This document shows positions 55,354-63,683 of a stretch of DNA of 63,683 bases, in pieces (the stretch's first letter is position 1; the number at the start of each line of letters is the position of its first letter). The position numbers and the translations under genes were made by a program. This DNA is from Chloroflexus sp. MS-G (GTDB lineage: Bacteria; Chloroflexota; Chloroflexia; Chloroflexales; Chloroflexaceae). The notes under the pieces were generated by a model. That model ran no database searches. It saw nothing but the letters and a program-made list of their open reading frames with translations, and was not told the origin of the DNA. The stretch lies in NCBI RefSeq assembly GCF_000735195.1, contig NZ_JPIM01000011.1:1-63683 (forward strand), given 5' to 3'.

Positions 55354-57030
55354 ATGACCGATACACAAAAAATTATCTTCTCGATGTACCGGGTGGGCAA
55401 GGTCGTGCCACCCAATCGCGAGATTCTTAAAGACATCAGTCTGTCGTTTTTTTACGGTGCTAAGATTGGCGTGATCGGCGTCAACGGTTCGGGCAAAAGC
55501 ACACTGTTGCGCATCATGGCCGGTGTTGATCAGGACTACACTGGTGAGATTACCCGTTCACCCGGCTATACCGTCGGTTTGCTCGAACAGGAGCCATATC
55601 TCGATAACAGCAAGACGGTGCGTGAAGTTGTCGAGGAGGGGGTGGCCGAAACGGTAGCGTTACTCCGTCGCTACGATGAGATTACCGAGCTGTTTAACGA
55701 TCCAAACGCAGATTACGATGCGTTGATTGCCGAGCAGGCTGAGCTTCAAGATAAAATCGATCACGTTGATGGCTGGAATCTCGATAGCCGGTTGGAATTA
55801 GCGATGGATGCGTTGCGCTGCCCACCTGCTGACACCCCGATAGCGGTATTGTCGGGTGGTGAGCGGCGCCGGGTGGCGCTTTGCCGTTTGCTCTTGCAGC
55901 AGCCCGACATCCTCTTGCTCGATGAGCCGACCAACCATCTCGATGCTGAGTCGGTTGCCTGGCTTGAACGTCATTTGCAGGAGTATAAGGGAACAGTTAT
56001 CGCCGTGACCCATGACCGCCACTTTCTCAATAATGTTGCCGGTTGGATTCTGGAACTGGAACGTGGCCATGGGATTCCCTGGCGGGGGAACTATTCGAGC
56101 TGGCTCGAACAGAAACGACAAAAATTGGCCGAGAGCGAGAAGGCCGAGTCGCAGCGGCAGAAGGCACTCCAGCGCGAGTTGGAGTGGATCAATATGGCGC
56201 CGAAGGGGCGTCACGCGAAGTCAAAAGCCCGGATCGCAGCTTACGAACGGTTGCTGAGCGAGGCTCAGGATCAACGCGAACGTGAACTCGAAATCTATAT
56301 TCCACCCGGTCCTCGGCTCGGTGACCTGGTTATTCGGGCAACCAATGTGACGAAGGCCTACGGCGACAAGTTGCTCTATGAAAATCTGAGTTTTGATGTG
56401 CCACCGGGCGCAATCGTTGGCATTGTTGGTCCCAACGGCGCCGGTAAAACGACGCTCTTCCGCATGATTGTTGGGCAAGAAAAGCCTGATGGAGGGACAC
56501 TAGAGATTGGTGCTTCAGTCAAGCTCGGTTATGTCGATCAGAGCCGGGAAGTGCTTGATCCGAAGCAAACCGTCTGGGAAGCCATTTCCGAAGGTAACGA
56601 GCAGATTATGCTTGGTGGTCGGCAGGTGAATTCACGCGCCTACTGTGCACGCTTTAATTTCAGTGGTAGCGATCAGCAAAAGCTTGTCGGAAACCTTTCC
56701 GGCGGTGAGCGAAACCGGGTTCATCTGGCGCGGATTCTCAAGTCTGGGGCGAATGTGCTTTTGCTCGATGAGCCAACCAACGATCTCGATGTTCATACGT
56801 TGCGCGCACTCGAAGAGGGTCTAGAGAACTTTGCCGGTTGTGCGCTAATTATTTCTCACGACCGCTGGTTTCTCGATCGGGTTGCTACGCATATTCTGGC
56901 TTTTGAAGGCAATAGCCAGGTCGTTTGGTTCCCCGGTACCTATTCTGAATACGCCGCCGATTATCGGCGACGGAAAGGCGCTGAAGCCGATCATCCCCAC
57001 CGGATTGTGTATCGTAAATTGACCCGGTAG
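55354..57030 (+). CDS. ettA: ABC-F energy-dependent translational throttle protein EttA
   Basis: A 558-residue soluble ABC-F protein with two nucleotide-binding domains that act on the ribosome E site. Walker A sequences are GVNGSGKST and GPNGAGKTT, signatures are LSGGERRR and LSGGERNR, and Walker B segments are DILLLDEPTNHLD and VLLLDEPTNDLD. The arm insert in domain 1 (about residues 95-140, IAEQAELQDKIDHVDGWN) and the linker with ELEWINMAPKGRHAKSKARI match EttA rather than Uup or antibiotic-resistance ABC-F. ATG follows AAGGAG. Confidence 0.95.
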   Translation: MTDTQKIIFSMYRVGKVVPPNREILKDISLSFFYGAKIGVIGVNGSGKSTLLRIMAGVDQDYTGEITRSPGYTVGLLEQEPYLDNSKTVREVVEEGVAETVALLRRYDEITELFNDPNADYDALIAEQAELQDKIDHVDGWNLDSRLELAMDALRCPPADTPIAVLSGGERRRVALCRLLLQQPDILLLDEPTNHLDAESVAWLERHLQEYKGTVIAVTHDRHFLNNVAGWILELERGHGIPWRGNYSSWLEQKRQKLAESEKAESQRQKALQRELEWINMAPKGRHAKSKARIAAYERLLSEAQDQRERELEIYIPPGPRLGDLVIRATNVTKAYGDKLLYENLSFDVPPGAIVGIVGPNGAGKTTLFRMIVGQEKPDGGTLEIGASVKLGYVDQSREVLDPKQTVWEAISEGNEQIMLGGRQVNSRAYCARFNFSGSDQQKLVGNLSGGERNRVHLARILKSGANVLLLDEPTNDLDVHTLRALEEGLENFAGCALIISHDRWFLDRVATHILAFEGNSQVVWFPGTYSEYAADYRRRKGAEADHPHRIVYRKLTR

Positions 57031-57460
57031 TTCTCAGGTGGTGTGGAGCGAGCCACAACGCTCTCCTGCGCACAGTAGCAGCAGGGTTGTTAATGGCAGG
57101 GGCTGGCTAATCAGTCCCTGCCGTTTCTGTGAACGAGTGCGTGATAGAAACATACTCGGGGAATGGATTGCCTGAAAGTGAATATCGGCGTCTGTTGTGG
57201 AGTGGCCTGTAACTGTGTCGGTTGTGAGAGGCTATTGGTCAGCGTGGACGCGATTTTGTCGATGAGGTAATCGATAACGGTTATGCCCGCGATTGCCCAC
57301 CGCGTCGAACTGGCAGGTGATCAATCTCATTTGTGCTGGCGTGGTAATCTTTTCTCGGTCTTTCGTCGGCAAGAGAAGTAGTCCCCGGAACAGGCGGTTA
57401 TGTTCTTGTGCATGCTACAATGACCTACGCATAAACCTCATTCAGACAAAGGGAGGCGGT
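57031..57460. other. Gap between ettA and the lipoprotein gene
   Basis: 430 bases with no supported gene. It contains the ettA terminator candidate at 57095-57122. The remaining sequence, including a stretch ending in AAAGGGAGGCGGT, carries the leader of the lipoprotein. Confidence 0.5.
57095..57122 (+). terminator. Candidate terminator of ettA
   Basis: GGCAGGGGCTG and CAGTCCCTGCC form an imperfect 10- to 11-bp stem followed by GTTTCTGT. Weak T tract. Confidence 0.5.
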
Positions 57461-59425
57461 ATGCGTTTCATAATTTCTTTACTCCTCTGTTTCCTACTGA
57501 CCGGTTGTGCTACGCCGGTTAGCAGGCCCACACCTACGCCAACCGTACCACCTCCCCCCACACCGCCACCTCCGACACTACCGCCTCCGACTGTCACCCC
57601 ACGACCGCTAGGTGATACCGATCAGGTACAACTGCCCAGTATGTTTGAATTTAACGCAGAAGTGATTGCAACTGCGCCTGTGCTTGCGCTTGATACACCA
57701 CAAAACCTCCGACTGACCGCAGGAGAAGTGGCATGGTTTCGGGTAGAGTTACAGGCCGGACAGGCGTATGAAGTGCTTACTACTGATCTGTCCGAGACGC
57801 TGGATACGGCCATCACGCTCTTCTGGTCTACCGGTGAGCAGGCAGCATACAACGATGATGCAGACGGTTTCGCTTCACGTATCATTTTCGTGCCGGATGT
57901 ATCGGCAACACTATATGTGCGCGTGCAGGCATTTCGTTCAGGTTTGGCTGCTGACAGTTGTGTGCTGCTGTTACGCAAGCTCATCTTACCACCACCTGAT
58001 GCCTTTGAACCTGATAATACGATGGACCAGGCCAAACTGTTGCAGCTCGACGTAGTACAGGATCGGAGCTTTACCTATGCTGATGACGTAGACTGGGTTC
58101 GCTTCCGCACGCAGCCCGGTCAGACATATCTCTTCCGTACTTTTGATCTTGATGACCAGGTTAACACAACGCTGGCCCTCTACGGTGAGGATGGGCGAGA
58201 ACTGGCGTTCAACGATGATGCCGACGGCGGACGGACATCGGCGATTGTTTATCGGAGTGATCGGGCAGAGACGTTGTACCTACGTTTGGCAACCTATGAT
58301 GCGCCACAGCTTGGTCTTCGCTATCGGTTAGCAGTCTCCCTCTTTACCCCCGCACCGCCTGATGCCTTCGAGCCAGATGACAATCCAAACATCGCTCGTC
58401 CACTCAGGGTTGATGAAGAGCAGGAACATACTATCAGCGATCCAGATGATAGCGACTGGCTGGTATTTAGTGTACGCCCTGAGACTGCTTATCGTATCAA
58501 CCTCTCCGCCGTGGGCCTAGGAGTTGATCTGGAAATGGATTTGCGCGATGCTGCCGGTAACATTCTGACGACCGGTAGCTATCTCGATAGGCTCAACCGT
58601 GAACTGAATTATCTGGCAGACGTTGAGGCAACAGTCTATCTCAATATTCGAGCCGCCCGTATAACCAGTAACGATACGGGCTACCGCGTGCTCCTACAGG
58701 CGGCGCCAGCCGTTGCCATTGATAAATTTGAGCCGGATGATGAATTTGCCCAGGCTTCTTTGCTAGTACCCGGTGAGGAACAAGAGCGAACGATCCGTTC
58801 TGAGCTGGATGTCGATCATGCTTTGGTAGAGGTACAGGCGGGCGAAGCCTATCTCTTCCGCGCCGTTGCCATAAATGCTGAAGCTGAACTATTCCTCTAT
58901 CTGTTCGACGACGCCAAGAATATGCTTCTCGACAGTGGGATGACCAATATTGAGACGGGTTTACTGCGCTATGTGGCAGAAACAACCGGTTCACGCTTTT
59001 TGCGGATACGGGCCTTCAACTTGCCGTTGGGTGGTCTATCCTACCGGCTAGTGCTCGAACGCATTCCTCCTCCACAGCCCGATCCATTTGAACCGGACAA
59101 CAACCGGCAACAAGCCCGACCCATTGTAATCGGTGAAACGCAGCAGCATAACTTTATCGGTTTTGACGAGGACTGGCTGGTCATTACAATGCAAGCTGAC
59201 CAGACCTATCTGATAGAGACATTTGATCTCGATCCAGGTGTTGAGACCATTGTCGATGTATTCGATGGAGCTGGAGTATTCATTGCCAGTGATGATAATA
59301 CGGCCCCTAATTCACGGATCGAGTTTCGGCCTTCGCGTAGTGGTACCTATTATCTGCGTATCCTGAATATCGGCGTGGCCAATTTCGGCGAGAGTTATCG
59401 CGTGCGTGTGGTGGTAAAACCATAA
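57461..59425 (+). CDS. Lipoprotein with five PPC-type beta-domain repeats
   Basis: A 654-residue exported protein. The signal peptide ends in a lipobox, LLTGC, with Cys19 or so as the lipid-attachment residue; a Pro/Thr-rich linker follows to about residue 50. Five repeats, most opening with a '(D/K)xFEPD(N/D)' element, each read as bacterial pre-peptidase C-terminal (PPC) beta sandwiches, with a D-W-L/V-x-F/V strand and a 'YLRxxxxxxxxxxYR' ending. The ATG at 57461 follows AAAGGGAGGCGG. No protease domain is attached, so it is a stand-alone surface array, perhaps for carbohydrate or protein binding. Confidence 0.82.
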   Translation: MRFIISLLLCFLLTGCATPVSRPTPTPTVPPPPTPPPPTLPPPTVTPRPLGDTDQVQLPSMFEFNAEVIATAPVLALDTPQNLRLTAGEVAWFRVELQAGQAYEVLTTDLSETLDTAITLFWSTGEQAAYNDDADGFASRIIFVPDVSATLYVRVQAFRSGLAADSCVLLLRKLILPPPDAFEPDNTMDQAKLLQLDVVQDRSFTYADDVDWVRFRTQPGQTYLFRTFDLDDQVNTTLALYGEDGRELAFNDDADGGRTSAIVYRSDRAETLYLRLATYDAPQLGLRYRLAVSLFTPAPPDAFEPDDNPNIARPLRVDEEQEHTISDPDDSDWLVFSVRPETAYRINLSAVGLGVDLEMDLRDAAGNILTTGSYLDRLNRELNYLADVEATVYLNIRAARITSNDTGYRVLLQAAPAVAIDKFEPDDEFAQASLLVPGEEQERTIRSELDVDHALVEVQAGEAYLFRAVAINAEAELFLYLFDDAKNMLLDSGMTNIETGLLRYVAETTGSRFLRIRAFNLPLGGLSYRLVLERIPPPQPDPFEPDNNRQQARPIVIGETQQHNFIGFDEDWLVITMQADQTYLIETFDLDPGVETIVDVFDGAGVFIASDDNTAPNSRIEFRPSRSGTYYLRILNIGVANFGESYRVRVVVKP

Positions 59426-59573
59426 GCGTGTGTCTGAATATTCCCGGTTGACGATAAAGGGGCAATGGGGGCGGGTCAAGCTGCCCACCCGTGACAGTGT
59501 GCTAACGTGCCGGGCGATCCATTCTCATCGTGCTCCCAGATTACAGGCGCATGTTCAAGACACGTTCTCACCG

Positions 59574-60380
59574 TTACATCGTCTTCAGACTCTCCTGCCA
59601 GCGGGTCAACAGTTCTGGAAGATCGGTCACGACCAAATCAGGTCGGACCGAACCCGTATTGGCTTCGGCGAGGGTACTGACGCCGGTCAACACGAGCACC
59701 GACGGCATACCGGCGGCGTTTGCGCCGGCAATATCGGTATCAAGGCGATCACCAACGACAAGCGTCTGCTGAGGGTCTGCACCGAGCAGCGCAGCGCCAA
59801 TCAGAAACATCGTCGGGGCCGGTTTTCCAATCACCAGTGGTGTAACATCGGTAGCAGCACTCAGCGCTGCGGCAATAGCACCGGCGCCAGGGATCAACCC
59901 TTCTTCACTGGGAAACGTGCGGTCAGGGTTGGTCGAAACAAACCGTGCGCCACGTCGGATATGCAACGTCGCTTGCTTCAGCCGCTCGTAAGTGAGGGTG
60001 AAATCAGCTCCTTGCACGACTAGTTCTGGTGATTGTTCATCTTCAACAAAATACCCATCGCTAAATAGTGCTTCACGTAACCCCTGCATACCAACTACGA
60101 AGATGCGGGTACCGGGCGGATAATGGTCACGTAAATAGCGTGCTGTCGCCAATGCCGAAGTGATAACCCGCTGCGCTGCCAACTCGATCCCCATCTTGGC
60201 GAGTTTGGCTTCGTATTGCTGAGGTGTCATAGAGGCATTATTAGTGATACAGGCGAACGCAATATTGTGTTCAGCGAGAAAACTGAATACATCGGCAACA
60301 CCTGGCAGCGGTGTCTGCCCTCGATAGAGGACACCGTCCATATCAAACAACACTGCACGGATAGTAGTGAAATTGAGCAT
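59574..60380 (-). CDS. HAD-IIA (NagD/AraL-like) phosphatase
   Basis: A 268-residue HAD hydrolase. Motif I is FDMDGVLYRG, motif II ITNNAS, motif III lysine in VIGKPAPTM and motif IV VGDRLDTDI. A C2 cap lies between II and III, as in NagD-type sugar phosphatases. Start follows AGAGG. The family dephosphorylates sugar, glycerol or nucleoside phosphates; substrate unknown. A frame on the other strand is a shadow. Confidence 0.92.
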   Translation of the reverse strand: MLNFTTIRAVLFDMDGVLYRGQTPLPGVADVFSFLAEHNIAFACITNNASMTPQQYEAKLAKMGIELAAQRVITSALATARYLRDHYPPGTRIFVVGMQGLREALFSDGYFVEDEQSPELVVQGADFTLTYERLKQATLHIRRGARFVSTNPDRTFPSEEGLIPGAGAIAAALSAATDVTPLVIGKPAPTMFLIGAALLGADPQQTLVVGDRLDTDIAGANAAGMPSVLVLTGVSTLAEANTGSVRPDLVVTDLPELLTRWQESLKTM

Positions 60381-61184
60381 AGAAAACCTCTTTAGGCCTG
60401 AATTGGGCGAAAAGGCCCTGATCAGGTAGAACAGTATCGGTTGTATTTCACATTGTATTACAGAAAAGCTGTTCTATCGCAGTGCGGACAAGAGATTGAA
60501 CGAACGGTGATCTATAGGAACGCCGAGCGATGATTCGAGGTGAGGCACTGACGATGCGGGCCGAAGGCCCGCGCACCCAGGTCCCACACCTAGGCCGCGC
60601 ACTCAGGTCCGCACAGGAATGGACGGGTGCAGCAAGTGCTGTGTTTCGACCGATCTGCCGCTGCGACAGGATTGTCGGATAGGCTCTTCCTGCCGCTCTA
60701 CGCTGTCGGAACGCCGAGCGATGATTCGAGGTGAGGCACTGACGATGCGGGCCGAAGGCCCGCGCACCCAGGTTCCACACCTAGGCCGCGCACACCCAGC
60801 TCCGCACACTCAGGTGACGTACTGACGAAGGTTCTCCCTTTTGTCTTACCGTTCGTGCGCAATCTGGCGAAGTCTCTGGAAACTTCATTTCGAATAAGTG
60901 CCTATCCGAAGTATCGTCTCACAGTTCAACGGAGGAAACCTATCGATGGATGTGCGGGCACAGCGCTGCGGCGCCCCAACCGATCTTCTTCCGAAACAGA
61001 ATATTTCAGACAGGCTTTAAGCGGTACGAAGCCGTTGAAAAGCCCTCTTCTCTTACTTTCACACCTCGTCACAACGACAATGTGGTATCATGCCCTTGAA
61101 CAGTGCTTAGCTTGTATGTTCTTGGAAGTAGCATAACGTGCGTACAGTCGTTTTCAACTGTTCGTCTATCACGCAAAGCTTCGT
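60381..61184. other. Repeat-rich non-coding gap
   Basis: About 800 bases with no supported gene. It holds the direct repeat described separately. The downstream 380 bases before the hydrolase are unstructured to the eye. Confidence 0.5.
60517..60806. repeat. 98-bp direct repeat pair, 191-bp period
   Basis: GGAACGCCGAGCGATGATTC starts at 60517 and again at 60708. Each copy continues through GATGCGGGCCGAAGGCCCGC and CACACCTAGGCCGCGCAC with very few changes. Between them lies a unique ~90-base stretch. The GC-rich core is the same as in the left-edge array, so this is another local amplification of that short repeat. Confidence 0.85.
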
Positions 61185-62015
61185 ATGACCGCACCTACTG
61201 CATCTGCGACTGAAACTGCCGTTACCGGGCTACGCACGTCTTTTCGGCGTGCCGGACAGGGCAACCCACTGCTTTTGCTCCATGGTTGGGGTGGATCATC
61301 CCGCCTCTGGCGCTACACCATGCATGATTTAGCCGACCGTTATATGCTTATTGCTCCCGATCTACCCGGTTTTGGCGCATCACCACCGCTTAGCGGTCGG
61401 TTATCGCTCGAACGACTGGCTGATTGGGTCATCGCCTTTGCTGATGCGCTAGGTATAGATCGGTTCGCAATTAACGGTCATTCGTTATGTGCTGCGGTTG
61501 CAGTACACGTGGCTGCGCGTTACCCCGAACGAGTCTCACACCTGATTTTAACCAGTTTCAGCACCTTTCGCGATGAGCGTGAACGGCGGGTAGTTGCTTC
61601 GATCCATCACCTGATGGCGCTATGGCTTGCGCTGCGTCGGCCCTGGATGCTTGATGTAAAGCCAATTATGCATCTGGTGGGGCGTCGCTTTTTTTACCGC
61701 TTACCGGCCGATCACGGTGTTTTACGCGAGACTTTTGCCGATTTTCTGGCGATGGAGCAGCGAACAGCTTTAGAGACAGCACGTGGCGCCGGTAGTCCAA
61801 CCATCAGCGCAGCACTGGCAGCGGTACGAGCACCGAGTCTGATTGTTGCCTGTCGTCACGACCAGATTATGCCGCCGCCAGGGGCTCCGGTTGCGGCTGC
61901 GCGTATTCCAAATTGCCGTCTGGTTTGGATTGAACAATGCGGCCATCTACCGATGCTCGAACGAGCAGCAGAATATCATGCGGTGTTGACCGATTTTCTT
62001 GAATCGCAGCAATGA
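61185..62015 (+). CDS. Alpha/beta hydrolase with GHSLC nucleophile elbow
   Basis: A 276-residue alpha/beta hydrolase. HGWGG supplies the oxyanion turn, DLPGFGAS is the strand-4 motif, and the histidine is in CGHLPMLE. The nucleophile elbow reads NGHSLCAA, with Cys where Gly is usual after the serine. CRHDQIMPP supplies the acid. The start at 61185 has a weak ribosome site. A membrane helix is not predicted. Substrate unknown; an esterase or lactonase role is possible. Confidence 0.85.
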   Translation: MTAPTASATETAVTGLRTSFRRAGQGNPLLLLHGWGGSSRLWRYTMHDLADRYMLIAPDLPGFGASPPLSGRLSLERLADWVIAFADALGIDRFAINGHSLCAAVAVHVAARYPERVSHLILTSFSTFRDERERRVVASIHHLMALWLALRRPWMLDVKPIMHLVGRRFFYRLPADHGVLRETFADFLAMEQRTALETARGAGSPTISAALAAVRAPSLIVACRHDQIMPPPGAPVAAARIPNCRLVWIEQCGHLPMLERAAEYHAVLTDFLESQQ

Positions 62016-62197
62016 AAGTACATAGTGAAAACCGGTGATTGGCTGTTGCTTATTCCTTCGCCTGATGGAATATGCAGCGCACGGCCAAATGCTGAGGCAT
62101 CAGGCAGGTGTGCTGCAATCTGCTAAAGAAAGGCGAGAGCAAGCAACAGTCTATCGAGGGCATGCACTTCGTCTGGCAGATTCCAGACAGTCCAGGA

Positions 62198-63283
62198 TCA
62201 ATCAACGAACGATACACCGATCACCCGTAATCGGTTTAGAATAGTCTGCGCACTATGTGTCCATGACCATTGCCGTGCACGGAGTGCAGCCTGTTCACCC
62301 CGTCTACGCGCTTCATAGCGCTGCGTGTGTACACGTCGCAGCAATTCCACTAACGCTTCAAGATCAGGTTCTGCCCAGTACGCCTGAGCATAAGGACCAG
62401 TCGGGACACCAGTTGGCGCCAACCCACTAATCGGCAAAGGATAGCCGCACGTGTCATCCAGAAATGCAGTCGGTCCGCTCCAGGCCGTTGCAATAACCGG
62501 CACACCGCAAGCCATTGCTTCGAGAATCGGCATACCCCAACCCTCTCCTCGCGTTGGTAATACGAAACAATCGGCACTACGGTAAAGTTCGGCCATTCGT
62601 GTCGGGCAGAATGTCTGATTGTAGAGCACTGCGACCGGTGGTACCTGGTCACCGAGCAACGTTGCGATCTCACGAAGCGGGTTACCAGGGGCGCGATGGT
62701 CAATCTTCAAGACCAGCACAACTGGGGCGGTGGGTGTGAATGCAGCCTGGTACGCACGCAGAAGAACATCCCATCCTTTCCGTCTACTCCATTCAAACAC
62801 AGAGAGAAACACGGTACGATCGGTAAGTTCTTGTCGTGACGGGCCGGGAGTAAAGGTCGTCAGATCGACTCCCAGAGGGATCGTGTAGACAGGTTTTGTC
62901 ACTCCACTAGCCAGAAATACCGTGCGGCCCCACTCGGTCGGTGTCCAAACCTCATCCATAAGATTGGCCTGGGCAACCCAATGCGCAGGGAGACGATCAG
63001 TTTCCAGCATTGTAAAACCGATTCGGTACGCTCCACTATTCTTACAAAACAACTCACCGCGCCCATAGACCACTTGCGGTACGTCGAGCCGGATAGGTAA
63101 TTGTTGAAGGGTTTGGATGTGAGGTGGGATGGCGCCATACATTCGTTCCGCCTCGTCACTATCGAAGAGATAAAGAGGACGTACTGCCAGCCCCATAGCA
63201 GCAAGCTCAGCAACAATTGCCCGCGATGAGCTACTGTATCCGGTTGCTGAAGCAAACGTCGAATGCCAGACGAGGTGGGTCAT
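62198..63283 (-). CDS. GT4-family glycosyltransferase
   Basis: A 361-residue GT-B fold enzyme. The C-terminal half holds the donor-binding pattern: VFEWSRRKGWDVLLRAYQAA, ADCFVLPTRGEGWGMPILEAM with the catalytic Glu, and CGVPVIATAWSGP. The N-terminal half starts MTHLVWHSTFASATGYSSSSRA. The start overlaps the upstream coiled-coil gene by 4 bases (ATGA). It probably adds sugars to a cell-surface polymer. Sugar specificity unknown. Confidence 0.92.
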   Translation of the reverse strand: MTHLVWHSTFASATGYSSSSRAIVAELAAMGLAVRPLYLFDSDEAERMYGAIPPHIQTLQQLPIRLDVPQVVYGRGELFCKNSGAYRIGFTMLETDRLPAHWVAQANLMDEVWTPTEWGRTVFLASGVTKPVYTIPLGVDLTTFTPGPSRQELTDRTVFLSVFEWSRRKGWDVLLRAYQAAFTPTAPVVLVLKIDHRAPGNPLREIATLLGDQVPPVAVLYNQTFCPTRMAELYRSADCFVLPTRGEGWGMPILEAMACGVPVIATAWSGPTAFLDDTCGYPLPISGLAPTGVPTGPYAQAYWAEPDLEALVELLRRVHTQRYEARRRGEQAALRARQWSWTHSAQTILNRLRVIGVSFVD

Positions 63284-63663
63284 GTTCGTTCAAGCGCCTC
63301 AATCCGTTCAGTGAGTACCTGACGGGCAGTACGTTCGGCATCAAGGTGGGCAACCAGGCTCTCGATAAGGCGTGTCAGGGTTGCATGGGTAGCGTTAATT
63401 TGGGCTAATTCGGGTCCACACAAACGCCAGACCAGCCAACGTCGTAACCTGGCAAGCGGCGATGTTGCCGGTGGCGGCGTAATGGCCCACGTCGTCTGCA
63501 ATGTAGCAAGCTGTTCAGCAAGATAGGGATCCCGGCTCAGCAACTCATTCAGCGTAGCTATCTGACGTGCATCAAACACCGGTGCATCTAACGCACGCGC
63601 GATTGCAGTAGCGAGCGACTCTGTTTCGTGTGGATGCACTATGACCACGCTTTGATTAGACAT
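63280..63663 (-). CDS. Unknown protein with C-terminal coiled coil
   Basis: A 127-residue protein. The N-terminal half (MSNQSVVIVHPHETESLATA) may be a small Rossmann-like fragment. The C-terminal 45 residues (THATLTRLIESLVAHLDAER through TERIEALERT) are a coiled coil. Coupled to the glycosyltransferase by ATGA overlap and probably cotranscribed with genes beyond the right edge, such as other surface-polysaccharide genes. Family not recognised. Confidence 0.6.
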   Translation of the reverse strand: MSNQSVVIVHPHETESLATAIARALDAPVFDARQIATLNELLSRDPYLAEQLATLQTTWAITPPPATSPLARLRRWLVWRLCGPELAQINATHATLTRLIESLVAHLDAERTARQVLTERIEALERT

Positions 63664-63683
63664 AGTACTTCGTATCTCTCAAA

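Noticed and set aside
59430..60023. A 197-residue frame antisense to the NagD-like gene
   Set aside because: Low-complexity His/Arg/Gln-rich shadow; the opposite strand encodes a complete HAD enzyme.

Overview
The window looks like chromosomal DNA from a filamentous anoxygenic phototroph of the Chloroflexus type. This is inferred from protein character, a GC content in the mid-50s, short GC-rich interspersed repeats and the ribosomal/tuf gene set; no 16S gene is present to confirm it. Coding is dense on both strands, with many 1-4 base stop/start overlaps.

Layout. 1-300: a 75-bp GC-rich tandem repeat. 310-993: a HAD phosphatase. 1207-1523 and about 6681-6976: two inverted copies of a roughly 300-bp, MITE-like hairpin repeat. 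They bracket a six-gene operon (1637-6443) of two double-GNAT acetyltransferases, a C45-type Ntn amidohydrolase, a low-molecular-weight phosphatase-like protein, a metallophosphoesterase and a DUF2085 membrane protein. 7119-10450: an XRE-cupin regulator with a small partner, an AP2-like DNA-binding protein and an alpha/beta hydrolase.

10862-37116 is the centrepiece: 19 co-directional, tightly packed genes encoding a complete contractile phage-tail-like particle of the extracellular contractile injection system (eCIS; Afp/PVC-like) family. The genes encode sheath, tube, a gp26/gp51-like baseplate protein, a disordered linker protein, a DUF4255 cap protein, an AAA+ ATPase, a small unknown, a 1438-residue DUF4157 protein, a second DUF4157 protein with two HExxH motifs, a CIS_tube/LysM-type protein, a gp53-like protein, a split VgrG (gp27-like plus gp5-like), a PAAR-like tip, gp25, two J-type wedge proteins, a gpI-like protein with a beta-helical tail and a DUF6519 beta-helix protein. 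There is no capsid, terminase, portal, integrase or lysis gene, so it is not a prophage. There is no TssJ/L/M membrane complex, so it is not a classical type VI system. No separate tape-measure gene is visible. The 1438-residue protein joins an N-terminal metalloprotease-like DUF4157 domain, a coiled coil, about 435 residues of apolar helices and a C-terminal nuclease-like domain. It may act as both ruler and cargo, and it is the most interesting object here.

37633-41303: a stand-alone heptose-1-phosphate-adenylyltransferase-like gene, a small membrane protein, pgi, a cupin and a Cys-containing unknown, with decayed copies of the hairpin repeat. 41742-46857: a translation operon (tRNA-Thr(UGU), tRNA-Tyr(GUA), tRNA-Thr(GGU), tuf, secE, nusG, rplK, rplA, an L10 leader with an intrinsic attenuator, rplJ, rplL, terminator). 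rpmG and rpoB are absent from their usual places.

47029-63663: an unknown protein plus a frameshifted PIN (VapC-like) gene, a 985-residue STAND-like protein with a degenerate P-loop, a membrane protein, cytidine deaminase, a CNNM/CorC-type protein, PRPP synthetase, tRNA-Gln(UUG), the ABC-F factor EttA, a lipoprotein with five PPC-type repeats, a NagD-like HAD phosphatase, a repeat-rich gap, an alpha/beta hydrolase with an unusual nucleophile elbow, and a GT4 glycosyltransferase with an overlapping coiled-coil partner at the right edge.
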